Shown in pieces: positions 37,318-45,885 of a stretch of 64,000 nucleotides of DNA (position 1 is the first letter of the stretch; every line of letters begins with the position of its first letter). Origin of the DNA: Silvanigrella aquatica (GTDB lineage Bacteria > Bdellovibrionota_B > Oligoflexia > Silvanigrellales > Silvanigrellaceae); NCBI RefSeq assembly GCF_001907975.1, contig NZ_CP017834.1:750478-814477 (forward strand), read 5' to 3'. Under the pieces are notes generated by a model. It searched no databases and was not told the DNA's origin. It was given only the letters and a program-made list of their open reading frames with translations. A program made the position numbers and the translations under genes.

Positions 37318-38471
37318 TTTTTATCTAGTTCTTCTCTAAATAATTTAATACTATTTTTAATTCCAATGGAGTCGGAAAAAATTCCTGTTCCAGCATTTAA
37401 AACAAAATCGTTGCCAAAATCTTTTTTTGCCAACGGTGCATGCTCGGGTTTAATACCGGCACTCGGCACAGGCATGGTGGCGTGAATGAGCCAGTTTTTA
37501 TTTTGTATTAAACAACTGTTTGCAATTTCAAGAGCAATTGATTTTTCAAGTCCCAGTTTGCCATAAGGACTTGGAAATAGACTTAAATCAGCACCTGCTG
37601 CGCGAATCAATTGAGCTAAGGTAACGCGCGGATGAATTGTCGCTGTCTTTTCTCTTAGTCCAAAAGCACCCACAAGAGAGGGATGCGACATAATAGGCAC
37701 TTGGACTGCTTTTCTTAATTCTTGGAGGGCATCTAAACCCGAAGTCCAAGTGTTTACTAAAAGTGCTTGTGCACCTGCATCTATCAGAGATTGGGCGTGA
37801 TTTAAGTAACAAGTGGAATCAATTTGAAGGTGAACGGCATAAAGACATTTTAAATTTTGTTTACTTGAAATTTCTGCAACTGCTTCCACTCTTTTAAGGA
37901 CATGATTAATTGAAATATCGTGACGGATTTCGTCGTCTTTTAATAAATGCACTCCGGCATCTGCAGCTTCAAAATAGAGTTCCGCGATTTTCTCAGCATC
38001 CATAGCAACATTGGGTTTTAAAATGCCCATTAAAAGCGGTTGATGAGCATTTGCTCCCACCAAGCATCTTAAGGAATCGGGATTAAATTTGGGACCCATA
38101 AGTTGATTATTATCAAAACAATCTGATGAAAACCAAACGGAATTCAGTTGAACTCCTTCATAAAAGCTCATTTTTCCAAATAAAATGGCAAGTAACCAGG
38201 ATAATTTACCGTGCCAAATTTGTTTTGGAAAAGCGAGAGTGGCTTCATGGTAGTAATCATTTGTTTCAAAGGTAACAATTTTAGCGACTTTTTCTTTTAA
38301 TATTTTAGGATCAACATACTTTTCTTCCCAAGCTCCTAAGGACTGCCCTATGGCAATTTCTTCAATAAGACTTGAGGGATACATGTTTGCGTCAAATCTA
38401 AATTTTGCAAAAGCATGTGGCTCATTGCCAAGAGGCGAAAGAAGTTCTTTGTTCTTAATAAATGAAACCAT
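37314..38471 (-). CDS. mtnW: 2,3-diketo-5-methylthiopentyl-1-phosphate enolase (RuBisCO-like protein)
   Basis: 385 residues. A type IV RuBisCO homologue: the catalytic GILKPNVAM has Lys152, and LLKDDEI has the carbamylation Lys178 followed by Asp179, Asp180 and Glu181. A SHPSLVGAFG loop is also present. It enolises the diketo intermediate in the Bacillus-type methionine salvage route; it should not fix CO2. The active-site Lys and metal ligands appear intact. Between mtnA and mtnB on the same strand, with a 4-bp overlap to mtnB. Confidence 0.9.
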   Translation of the reverse strand: MVSFIKNKELLSPLGNEPHAFAKFRFDANMYPSSLIEEIAIGQSLGAWEEKYVDPKILKEKVAKIVTFETNDYYHEATLAFPKQIWHGKLSWLLAILFGKMSFYEGVQLNSVWFSSDCFDNNQLMGPKFNPDSLRCLVGANAHQPLLMGILKPNVAMDAEKIAELYFEAADAGVHLLKDDEIRHDISINHVLKRVEAVAEISSKQNLKCLYAVHLQIDSTCYLNHAQSLIDAGAQALLVNTWTSGLDALQELRKAVQVPIMSHPSLVGAFGLREKTATIHPRVTLAQLIRAAGADLSLFPSPYGKLGLEKSIALEIANSCLIQNKNWLIHATMPVPSAGIKPEHAPLAKKDFGNDFVLNAGTGIFSDSIGIKNSIKLFREELDKK

Positions 38472-38513
38472 AATAATTTTCTTTCATTGTGAATCAAAAT
38501 TCAATTTATTCTG

Positions 38514-39608
38514 TTAATTTAAATTTTGTTTCTTTAGCAAAAATTCTTTTACGTTGAATTCGCCCTTATTATTTTTAGGTATAACTCCCCATTCGGTTAC
38601 AATGCCTGTAATGAGTATTCCAGGAGTGATGTCAAATGAGGGATTCCAAACATCAATGCCTTTCGCTGCAATTTGGACACCGTTGATATGTGTTAATTCT
38701 TGTTTAGGACGTTCTTCAATGTGTATTTCGGCACCACTTAATTTAGAACAATCGATAGATGTTATAGGAGCGGCAACATAAAAGGGAATATTATGGTAAG
38801 CTGCGGCAATAGCAAGTTGATAAGTTCCTATTTTGTTGGCGGTGTCTCCATTGGCAACAACTCTATCGGCACCTACAATCACACCATCAATTCCTTTTTC
38901 TTTCATTAAAAAAGAAGCCATGGAATCGGTAATTAATGTGGCAGGAATTTTTTCAAAAACAAGTTCAAATGCTGTAAGGCGCGCCCCTTGATTATAGGGA
39001 CGAGTTTCTGTTGCAAAGGCATGCTCTAGTTTATTTTGTGCATGAAGGAAACGAATAATTCCCAATGCTGTTCCATATCCCGAAGTGGCTAAGGAGCCGG
39101 TATTACAATGTGTTAATATTTTAACTTTTTTTGATGCCGCAAAGCATTCAGCACCAAAACGTCCAATTGCCATATTGTCTTGAATGTCTTTTACAAGCAA
39201 TTTTTCTGCATTTTCAATGAATATATTTTTTAAATACTGCGCTGTGAGATTTTTATTTTCATGAGAAAGACATTCTTTTTCAATAATAAATTTCATTTCA
39301 TCGCACATTCTAAATAAGTTAACAGCGGTGGGTCTACTGGTACAAAGATAATCTAATTTATCAAAAATATATTTTTTTAATGATTGCAAATTAAATTGAT
39401 CTTCGAGGTTATATAATTCACAGGCCAAAGAAAGGGCTGCGGTAATAGCGATGGCAGGTGCGCCTCGGACTTTCATTGTATGAATGGCTTCCCAGCCCTG
39501 TGTTGCAGAGGAGCAATCTTCATAAGTAAACAAATCAGGTAACAAAAGTTGATTTAATATTTCAAGCTTATTATTTTTATAGCGTATTGCTTCTAAGTTT
39601 TGGCTCAT
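38514..39608 (-). CDS. mtnA: S-methyl-5-thioribose-1-phosphate isomerase
   Basis: 364 residues from ATG 39608, with AAGGAC upstream; an ATG at 39662 lies inside mtnP and is less likely. Catalytic Cys168 (THCNTGSLAT) and Asp248 (VGADRVV) correspond to the Cys/Asp pair of characterised MtnA; RGAPAIAI and TRPYNQGARLTAFEL are family signatures. It opens methylthioribose-1-P to methylthioribulose-1-P. 22 bp after mtnP. Confidence 0.95.
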   Translation of the reverse strand: MSQNLEAIRYKNNKLEILNQLLLPDLFTYEDCSSATQGWEAIHTMKVRGAPAIAITAALSLACELYNLEDQFNLQSLKKYIFDKLDYLCTSRPTAVNLFRMCDEMKFIIEKECLSHENKNLTAQYLKNIFIENAEKLLVKDIQDNMAIGRFGAECFAASKKVKILTHCNTGSLATSGYGTALGIIRFLHAQNKLEHAFATETRPYNQGARLTAFELVFEKIPATLITDSMASFLMKEKGIDGVIVGADRVVANGDTANKIGTYQLAIAAAYHNIPFYVAAPITSIDCSKLSGAEIHIEERPKQELTHINGVQIAAKGIDVWNPSFDITPGILITGIVTEWGVIPKNNKGEFNVKEFLLKKQNLN

Positions 39609-39630
39609 TTTTGTCCTTAATTTATAAATA

Positions 39631-40506
39631 TTATTTCCAATATTTTCCATAAAGTAACTCAAGATTTCTTTTGGTTTCTGCAGGAATTAAAGAAGGATTT
39701 GTCATAATAGAATTTGCCGCAGCGCTAAATATAGAATTGCTTGATTCCATTGGTAAAGACTTATGTATTGCTTTGGCAATACGTTTTGAGGCTTCGACAT
39801 TTTTACTTAATACTGCCATCACGGCTTCCACTGTGACGGCTTCTGTTTCTTCGCGCCAGCAGTCGTAGTCGGTGACAAAAGCAAGTGTCGCATAAGCGAT
39901 TTCTGCTTCCCGTGCTAAAATAGCTTCTGGCATTGCTGTCATTCCAATGATGGACGCTTCTTCACGTCTGTAACTGTGACTTTCCGCGCGGCTGCTGAAA
40001 CGGGGGCCTTCAATACAAACTAAAGCACCACCAAGGTGGGTTGTTACTTTTTCTTGTTCGCAGGCTTTGGCAATATGTTTTTGAAGTTCAGGACAGTAGG
40101 GATCAGCGAAACTGACATGTCCGACAACACCATTGCCGAAAAATGTACGTTGTCTTGTGCCGTTGGTTTTATCAATAATTTGTGTAGGAATGACAGCAGT
40201 TCCTGGAGCTGTTTTTTCTTGTAAGCCGCCTACAGCGCTGACGCTGACAATATGCGTAACACCTAATTTCTTAAGTGCATAAATATTTGCTCTGTAATTC
40301 ACTTCTGAGGGTAAAAAGCGATGACCTTTGCCATGGCGTGGTAAAAAAGCAATGGGTTTTCCCTCAATTTTTCCTGTAATGATTTTATCGGAGGGGCAAC
40401 CAAAAGGGGTCGCAATTTCTTGCTCTTCTACATTTTCAATTCCGGGAAGATCATATAAACCACTTCCGCCAATAAATGCTAAAAATGTCTTTTTAATTTC
40501 TGACAT
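39631..40506 (-). CDS. mtnP: S-methyl-5'-thioadenosine phosphorylase
   Basis: 291 residues from ATG 40506; an ATG at 40512 sits only three or four bases after AAGGA and is less well placed. The purine phosphorylase signatures IGGSGLYDLP, FLPRHGKGHRFLPSEVNYRAN, TAMPEAILARE and VTDYDCWREE are present (the longer one read in pieces). It splits methylthioadenosine to adenine and methylthioribose-1-P, feeding mtnA. It replaces the two-step MtnN plus MtnK route. Confidence 0.95.
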   Translation of the reverse strand: MSEIKKTFLAFIGGSGLYDLPGIENVEEQEIATPFGCPSDKIITGKIEGKPIAFLPRHGKGHRFLPSEVNYRANIYALKKLGVTHIVSVSAVGGLQEKTAPGTAVIPTQIIDKTNGTRQRTFFGNGVVGHVSFADPYCPELQKHIAKACEQEKVTTHLGGALVCIEGPRFSSRAESHSYRREEASIIGMTAMPEAILAREAEIAYATLAFVTDYDCWREETEAVTVEAVMAVLSKNVEASKRIAKAIHKSLPMESSNSIFSAAANSIMTNPSLIPAETKRNLELLYGKYWK

Positions 40507-40519
40507 AATCATTATTCCT

Positions 40520-41545
40520 TTAACTTAATACGTGGAGAGAAAGCGCTTCTGCAAAAGCAAAATCCATGGCAGTCACTCCCCATTTTGGTTGATGCGTACA
40601 TACTTCTACTTTAATTTGACTCAAATTATCAAGGATAAAATTTGAATGATGATCTGAAGTTTCCTGTAAATCACAAATTTTATTTACAGACTTCAAAGCT
40701 TCATCATAGTTTTTAAAAGTAACAGTTGTTTCAATAAAAGGCCCTTTTTCGTTTTTATTTATTTTCCAAAAAATAGGGTTTTTATTCTGAATTTTAGAAG
40801 AAATTTTGTCGTTTAAAATCTTAACTTCTTTTTCAATATCTTCAACTAAAATTCGAGAAGATTTTTTTATTGTTGTGATATATTCTGGTTCAGAAATCAT
40901 TGTTTGAATATGGTCTTTAAATCCTTTTTTATTTAAAATGACTTCCTGAACATACTTATTTTCTTTTATATTTTTAAAATATATTCCGGTTTTTGAACTT
41001 TCCTGAGGCAATTTTAGCCTTGGATATATTTCCTGCGCGACTAAATAATAACAAAGAAAAGGAGCAAAACTCATGTCGACAGCATTGAGCTTTGTGCCGC
41101 CAAAATAACTTCCTTGCGCTTGCTCTAATAAAATGTCCATTTTTTCAAATGCTTGAGGAAGTTTTTCCAGTGCTTGGCGCAACTTCATTTCACTGCCTTT
41201 CGCAAATAAACAGCTGAGTAGCAGGGAAGTTACTTCTTGTGATATGTGTTCTATAAGAACTTTATTTTGAGCTATTTCTTTGTCATTATTTCCAAATAAT
41301 TTTTCCTCACTTAAGTTTAATTTATCAATGTATTCCATTATAATTAAACTTTCAGGAAAGCCTTTATTTTTTTCAAGAACCATTGTTGGAACAGTAAGAT
41401 TAGGATTGATAATCTTGAGTTCTTCGGGAGCATTTTTTAAATCAATTTCATCATATTGAATTTGTGAGCTTGGAATTTTTTTTTCACTTGTTAATAATTT
41501 TACACGAAAACAGTATGGGCAAAAAGGAATGGTATAAACTTTCAT
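40520..41545 (-). CDS. Glutaredoxin/GST-like domain fused to pterin carbinolamine dehydratase-like domain
   Basis: 341 residues from ATG 41545, with GAGG before it. Residues 1 to about 80 are a GST N-terminal thioredoxin fold with a glutaredoxin-type CPYC at 9-12. Residues about 85-235 are GST-C-like and helical. Residues about 250-341 look like DCoH/PCD (TSDHHS, VEVCTHQPKWGVTAMD), with the two His, later His and Asp of the family; the usual aromatic residue after HHx is not clear. I know no such fusion. It is the first gene of the mtn operon, 13 bp before mtnP. Confidence 0.72.
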   Translation of the reverse strand: MKVYTIPFCPYCFRVKLLTSEKKIPSSQIQYDEIDLKNAPEELKIINPNLTVPTMVLEKNKGFPESLIIMEYIDKLNLSEEKLFGNNDKEIAQNKVLIEHISQEVTSLLLSCLFAKGSEMKLRQALEKLPQAFEKMDILLEQAQGSYFGGTKLNAVDMSFAPFLCYYLVAQEIYPRLKLPQESSKTGIYFKNIKENKYVQEVILNKKGFKDHIQTMISEPEYITTIKKSSRILVEDIEKEVKILNDKISSKIQNKNPIFWKINKNEKGPFIETTVTFKNYDEALKSVNKICDLQETSDHHSNFILDNLSQIKVEVCTHQPKWGVTAMDFAFAEALSLHVLS

Positions 41546-41690
41546 TTGTAACCTCATATAATGTACTGGTAAACTCTAAAGGGAAAGTGCACCTTAGCCA
41601 AACCCAGCTTATAACCCGGAAAATCTTTTCCTCCAATCTATGAAAATCAATTTCCGATGAGTCTCCTGCTTCATGCTACGGGAGACATTT

Positions 41691-42203
41691 ATGCTCATTC
41701 AAACTGTCGAACTGATACTGGCCTATGTTGGCGTGTTCATCGGTGCTATTGTTCAGGCTCTATTTTTATTGCTACCTGTTGATTTTAAAAATTGGGAAGA
41801 TGATTCAACTTATGTTTTAACTTATGTTGCTATTCAGGGTTTATCTGGTGCCTTTATTTTTATATTAGTTCCCTATCTTTTAGAAATTAGAGGACTGCAG
41901 ACAAACACCTTAGTGGGCGTCATTATAGGCATATGTATTTTAGCAGCTCTGCGCGCTCTGAAAATCATTCCCCTCGAGTTTACTTTTCCTATTAAAGCCC
42001 CTGTCATTACTGAAAAACGCCTCCTCTTTACAGATTTTTATGAAGCACAGAGATATTTGTCATTGGGTGAGTTTTCTTTTGAATTACCGGATGGAGAATA
42101 TCGTTACAATGAGTTTCGTGAAAGGCTAAAGAGAACACGGGCTGAAGACAATGAAAGTATTCTCGAAGAACTAATTAGTCTTGAGAATGATTCGCCAAAT
42201 TGA
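41691..42203 (+). CDS. Small membrane protein, unknown
   Basis: 170 residues from ATG 41691, seven bases after GGGAG; the ATG at 41673 overlaps that site's upstream part. Three membrane helices are predicted by eye (about 2-24, about 37-60 and about 68-87). A cytoplasmic tail is rich in charged residues (RYNEFRERLKRTRAED). I recognise no family. It is divergent from the mtn operon. Confidence 0.7.
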   Translation: MLIQTVELILAYVGVFIGAIVQALFLLLPVDFKNWEDDSTYVLTYVAIQGLSGAFIFILVPYLLEIRGLQTNTLVGVIIGICILAALRALKIIPLEFTFPIKAPVITEKRLLFTDFYEAQRYLSLGEFSFELPDGEYRYNEFRERLKRTRAEDNESILEELISLENDSPN

Positions 42204-42304
42204 ATTATTTATCCATAATAACAAACTCTTAGAGTATAAAAAATGTTGTACTAAAATGAAGCGTTCCGCTCTTTAAAAATTTGTAAATACATCTTAAAAG
42301 ATTA

Positions 42305-42333
42305 TTGCATTTTGTTTGGAATGTTTGTATCTA
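42305..42333 (+). promoter_or_regulatory. Candidate tuf promoter
   Basis: TTGCAT, 17 bases, TATCTA: a reasonable sigma-70 pair about 110 bp upstream of the tuf start. The rest of 42204-42446 shows no other feature. Confidence 0.35.
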
Positions 42334-42446
42334 TGCCCTTCACAGGAGCATGAACCTCTTTACAAGATGTTTCATCTGTGCTTATCCTACACATGATTTT
42401 TTTGTTTGTTTTTTCATTTATATTGCCTACACTGGAGGATTATACC

Positions 42447-43634
42447 GTGGCAAAGGAAAAATTTGAGCGCTCCAAGCCTCATATGAATATCGGTACCATT
42501 GGTCACGTTGACCACGGTAAGACCACTCTTACAGCTGCTATTTCTGCTGTTCTTTCAACACGTCAAGGTAAAGTTGCTACTAAATTCGACGAAATCGACA
42601 AAGCGCCAGAAGAGAAAGCTCGTGGTATTACCATCAACGCTTCCCACATCGAGTATGAAACTGCTAACCGTCACTATGCACACGTTGACTGTCCTGGTCA
42701 CGCGGACTACGTAAAAAACATGATTACGGGTGCTGCGCAAATGGACGGTGCTATCCTTGTTTGTGCTGCGACTGATGGTCCCATGCCACAAACTCGTGAG
42801 CACATCTTGCTTGCTCGTCAGGTGAACGTTCCTTACATCGTTGTATTCTTAAATAAATGCGACATTGCTGACCCTGAATTAACAGATCTCGTTGAAATGG
42901 AAATTCGTGAACTTTTAACTAAGTACAGCTTCCCTGGTGACGACACTCCTGTTATTCGCGGTGCTGCTCTTGGCGCACTTCAAAATCCAGCAGACGAAAA
43001 AGCTTCAAAATGCATTGTTGAGCTTATGGACGCTGTGGACTCCTTCATTCAAGAGCCACCACGCCCTGTTGACAAACCTTTCCTTATGCCAATTGAAGAT
43101 GTCTTCTCAATTTCAGGTCGCGGTACTGTATGTACTGGCCGTATTGAACAAGGTATCTGTAAAGTTGGTGAAGAGCTTGAAATCGTTGGTATCAAGCCTA
43201 CAACTAAAACCATTTGTACTGGTGTTGAAATGTTCCGTAAGGTTCTCGACCAAGGTCAAGCTGGTGATAACGTTGGTGTTCTTCTCCGCGGTACAAAACG
43301 TGAAGACGTTGAGCGCGGCCAAGTTCTTTCTAAGCCAGGCTCTATCAAACCTTTCAAGAAGTTTACTGCTCAAATCTACGTTCTTAATAAGGACGAAGGC
43401 GGACGCCATAAACCTTTCTTCAAAGGCTACCGTCCTCAATTTTACTTCCGTACAACAGACGTGACTGGTGTTGTTGATCTTCCAGCTAACGTCGAAATGG
43501 TTGTTCCTGGTGATAACGTTGAAATCACTGTTGAACTCATTACTCCTGTTGCGATGGAACCAGGTCTCCGCTTTGCGATCCGTGAAGGCGGCCGTACAGT
43601 TGGTTCTGGAGCTGTTGGTAAATGCATCGAGTAA
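42447..43634 (+). CDS. tuf: Elongation factor Tu
   Basis: 395 residues with a GTG start at 42447; GGAGGA ends seven bases before it, which settles the start over an upstream ATG at 42378. [26 protein letters not shown] (G1), the [10 protein letters not shown]3 loop and NKCD (G4) are present. It delivers aminoacyl-tRNA to the ribosome. Codon use and GC content are distinctly higher than in the neighbours, as in highly expressed genes. It stands alone, without the usual str operon (rpsL-rpsG-fusA) or a tRNA cluster. Confidence 0.98.
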   Translation: MAKEKFERSKPHMNIGTIGHVDHGKTTLTAAISAVLSTRQGKVATKFDEIDKAPEEKARGITINASHIEYETANRHYAHVDCPGHADYVKNMITGAAQMDGAILVCAATDGPMPQTREHILLARQVNVPYIVVFLNKCDIADPELTDLVEMEIRELLTKYSFPGDDTPVIRGAALGALQNPADEKASKCIVELMDAVDSFIQEPPRPVDKPFLMPIEDVFSISGRGTVCTGRIEQGICKVGEELEIVGIKPTTKTICTGVEMFRKVLDQGQAGDNVGVLLRGTKREDVERGQVLSKPGSIKPFKKFTAQIYVLNKDEGGRHKPFFKGYRPQFYFRTTDVTGVVDLPANVEMVVPGDNVEITVELITPVAMEPGLRFAIREGGRTVGSGAVGKCIE

Positions 43635-43670
43635 TCATAGTCATTTCGCTTTAAATCGAAATTTATGATA

Positions 43671-43706
43671 AAAAAGCCCCTGAAAGTTTTCTTTTAGGGG
43701 CTTTTT
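43671..43706 (+). terminator. Terminator after tuf
   Basis: AAAAAGCCCCTGAAAG pairs with CTTTTAGGGGCTTTTT around a TTTT loop; the 3' arm continues into a T-rich run. Confidence 0.9.
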
Positions 43707-43760
43707 GTTTTTTGTGAGATTGGGAGAAGAGATTAATGATAAAGGAAGTTCGTTTAAAAG

Positions 43761-43883
43761 GTTGGAAAAGTATTTTAGCCCAACTGAGCAGAAACCCACT
43801 TGATTCATCAAGAGGAAGAATGTGAACTGAAAAAGCCAAGTTTCCGTAAGGAAACGCAGGCGAGAATTGAGATAAAATCTCAA
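43761..43883 (+). promoter_or_regulatory. Structured leader upstream of greB
   Basis: Four short hairpins lie in a row: GTTGG/CCAAC (43761-43765 with 43780-43784), CTTGA/TCAAG (43799-43812), GTTTCC-GTAA-GGAAAC (43840-43855) enclosed by GCC/GGC, and TTGAGAT-AAA-ATCTCAA (43867-43883). The last ends 21 bp before the greB ATG. It fits no riboswitch I recognise. It may be a greB 5' leader or a small RNA. Confidence 0.35.
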
Positions 43884-43904
43884 AATAAGTAAAGTGTAAA
43901 ATTT

Positions 43905-44420
43905 ATGATCAGTCTTAAAAAAGTTGAAAACTCTGAAAATCAGCAGATAAAACAGACAAATTTAATAACCCCACAGGGCTATAAAATACTCGTCGACGAA
44001 TTTCATGAGCTTTCTAAAAAAGAACGTCCGTTGGTTGTACAGGAAGTGTCGGCGGCGGCAAAGTTGGGTGATCGATCTGAAAATGCAGAATATCAATACG
44101 GCAAAAAGCGTTTACGAGAAATTGATAGAAGATTGCGATTTTTAGATAAGCGCATTTCCGCAGCGCGCATTATCAATCCAAAGGAACAACAAGGAAACAA
44201 AATTTTATTTGGTGCCACCGTTACTCTGGAAAATACAGATGGTAAAAAAGTGGTTTATCAAATTGTAGGAGAAGATGAGGCCAATTTAACATTAAAAAAA
44301 ATAAGTTGGAAGTCGCCCTTGGGTCAGGAGTTGTTAAATAAACAAAAAGGAGAAATTGCAGTTGTTGAAGCGCCTGCTGGTATTCGTGAATACGAAATAA
44401 TCGATTTCAAATTTGTTTGA
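43905..44420 (+). CDS. greB: Transcription elongation factor GreB
   Basis: 171 residues. Coiled-coil N-terminal domain (TPQGYKILVDEFHEL) with the acidic tip LGDRSENAEYQYGKKRLREIDRR split across helices; this sequence is the GreB rather than GreA form. The C-terminal FKBP-like domain follows. It stimulates transcript cleavage in backtracked RNA polymerase. The basic N-terminal ~20 residues (ISLKKVENSENQQIKQT) precede the usual start, so translation could begin later. A possible RNA leader lies upstream. Confidence 0.9.
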   Translation: MISLKKVENSENQQIKQTNLITPQGYKILVDEFHELSKKERPLVVQEVSAAAKLGDRSENAEYQYGKKRLREIDRRLRFLDKRISAARIINPKEQQGNKILFGATVTLENTDGKKVVYQIVGEDEANLTLKKISWKSPLGQELLNKQKGEIAVVEAPAGIREYEIIDFKFV

Positions 44421-44436
44421 TATTTTCTGAATAAAT

Positions 44437-44534
44437 ATTTTTTTATCACACCGAGCGTAAGACCTCGTTCTTCAGAGCGAGGATATAAGCGAGCTGAAAA
44501 GACCGCAGCACCAAACGGTGCAAGGTTTAAGTGA
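44437..44534 (-). ncRNA. Structured element A: omega-RNA/right-end-like block, copy 1
   Basis: Read on the minus strand, this block aligns over about 98 bases with 55283-55383 (plus strand). Shared core: TCACTT, ACCTTGCACCGTTTG, GCTGCGG, TTTTCAG, ATATCC...; both end in GTGATAAAAAAAT. A hairpin (CCTCG... with CGAGG) replaces CCCCG...CGGGG in the other copy, a compensatory T-A to C-G change. The layout resembles the right end/omega-RNA scaffold of IS200/IS605-type elements, but the adjacent tnpB points the other way and has a different right end. Confidence 0.5.
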
Positions 44535-44645
44535 AAGCCTGACGAGGCATGCAAAAAGACGATAGGAATTTTTGCTTGTCGAAAGTTGGCTTTACTTGTA
44601 ACTTTTTTGTATACTTTTTTTTTAAGTTAAAGGGGTTTGCAAGAT

Positions 44646-45812
44646 TTGATAACAACATATCACTACAGAATTAAAGATTCAGGTAAAGCGAATAGAGTGC
44701 TCTCTCAAATGTCTCGTTCTGTAAATATGGTATGGAATTTTTGCAAACAAACTCAACAGGAGGCTCTTAAAAATAAATCCGTTAAGTTAATAGATGATAA
44801 AAAATCGGGTGACAAAATTTCTATTCCTTACTTTTTAACAAAATTTGAAATGAATAATCTCGTGAGTGGAAGCTCAAAAGAATTGGAATTGCATTCACAA
44901 ACCGTTCAATTTGTATCCGAAGAATACATCACACGTAGAAAACAATTTAAAACACTCTTGCGTTGGCGTGGTAAAAAATCACTCGGCTGGGTACCATTTA
45001 AATCATCTGCAATTAAAATAAATAATGGAAAAATATCCTATAATAAAAATGAATTTTCTTTTTGGAATTCAAGAGAGCTACCAGAAGATGCAAAAATAAA
45101 AACAGGCTCATTTTGCCAAGATAAAATTGGGCATTGGTATTTAAATGTTTCTTTTGAAAGTGAGCAAATAGGAATTAAGAGAGATGATGATAAAAAAATT
45201 GGTATCGATATTGGAATTAAAACCCTCGCTACTTGTTCTAATGGCGAAAAGATAGAAAGGCCAAATTTAAGAAAAAATGCTTTAGCAAAAATGCGGTATT
45301 TAAAAAGATGCCAAAAGTTTGCACAAAGAAAGCAATCTAAAAGTAAAAAATATCACTCTCTTCCAAAAGCAAAACAAGAAAGAAAACTACATGTAAAAGT
45401 TGCTAATATAAGGCAAGACTATTTGCATAAAGAATCTACAAAACTTGTTAAAAAATGTTCTCTTATTGTTGTAGGTGATGTTCCTTGTAAATTCATGAAT
45501 CGTAATAAAAAGCTATCAGGAATATCACTCGATTCAGGAATAGGGATGTTTAAAAATATGTTGAAGTACAAAGCCGTTAGAGCTGCTTCAATATACAAAG
45601 AAATTTCAGAAAGAGATTCAACTCGGACGTGCTCAAAGTGTAGTGAAATACTACCACGGATCGGGCTTGGAGTAAGGACATGGACTTGTGAAAAGTGCAA
45701 TACGATCCATGATCGTGATGTAAATGCGAGTATAAACATACTCAATGCATACAAGAACATGTTCCCTATCGGGCATGATAGGCCGACTCGTACGAAGAAA
45801 AATTCTAGCTAG
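44646..45812 (+). CDS. tnpB: TnpB-family RNA-guided nuclease-like protein with altered RuvC-II site
   Basis: 388 residues from a TTG at 44646 (ITTYHYRIK follows, typical of TnpB); a TTG at 44637 is too close to AAAGGGG. RuvC-I Asp188 is in GIDIGIKTLAT and RuvC-III Asp358 in HDRDVNASINI. At RuvC-II the usual Glu-Asp-Leu reads Gly277-Asp278-Val (IVVGDVPCKF). The zinc finger CSKC...CEKC is intact. TnpB proteins cut DNA guided by an omega-RNA; loss of the Glu could mean a weakened or nuclease-dead protein, unless Asp278 substitutes. The length is normal. Confidence 0.85.
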   Translation: MITTYHYRIKDSGKANRVLSQMSRSVNMVWNFCKQTQQEALKNKSVKLIDDKKSGDKISIPYFLTKFEMNNLVSGSSKELELHSQTVQFVSEEYITRRKQFKTLLRWRGKKSLGWVPFKSSAIKINNGKISYNKNEFSFWNSRELPEDAKIKTGSFCQDKIGHWYLNVSFESEQIGIKRDDDKKIGIDIGIKTLATCSNGEKIERPNLRKNALAKMRYLKRCQKFAQRKQSKSKKYHSLPKAKQERKLHVKVANIRQDYLHKESTKLVKKCSLIVVGDVPCKFMNRNKKLSGISLDSGIGMFKNMLKYKAVRAASIYKEISERDSTRTCSKCSEILPRIGLGVRTWTCEKCNTIHDRDVNASINILNAYKNMFPIGHDRPTRTKKNSS

Positions 45813-45865
45813 TTTTTCTTTTGTATCTAAGGAATCCCCTTCATTCATGGAGGGGAGAATGTCAA
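45780..45865 (+). ncRNA. Right end and likely omega-RNA 3' part of the tnpB element
   Basis: CCCCTTC (45836-45842) and GGAGGGG (45849-45855) form the right-end hairpin, followed by AGAATGTCAA. In TnpB systems the omega-RNA overlaps the tnpB 3' end and finishes here; the guide would come from the DNA just beyond, at the start of the hydrolase gene. The 5' limit is arbitrary. Confidence 0.45.
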
Positions 45866-45885
45866 CACCCTCTTGGAGATTGCGT

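Larger units (their letters stand above)
44646..45865 (+). mobile_element. IS200/IS605-family (IS1341-type) element, tnpB only
   Basis: A solitary tnpB with a right-end hairpin and no tnpA transposase gene. The right end runs to about 45865, based on the hairpin and the following AGAATGTCAA. I cannot fix the left end; it lies between greB and the tnpB start. The element lies between greB and a dienelactone hydrolase-like gene, ending 8-9 bases before the latter's GGAG. Confidence 0.7.

Noticed and set aside
42378..42446. Longer EF-Tu starting at an upstream ATG
   Set aside because: The family starts with MAKEKFxR; the GTG at 42447 has GGAGGA at ideal spacing, and the extension looks like random hydrophobic sequence.
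43113..43439. Antisense ORF inside tuf (108 residues)
   Set aside because: It is a shadow of a highly biased coding gene; no ribosome site.
45419..45848. Antisense ORFs over tnpB and an early start for the hydrolase at 45745
   Set aside because: They are shadows; the hydrolase ATG at 45886 has a good ribosome site and the family start.
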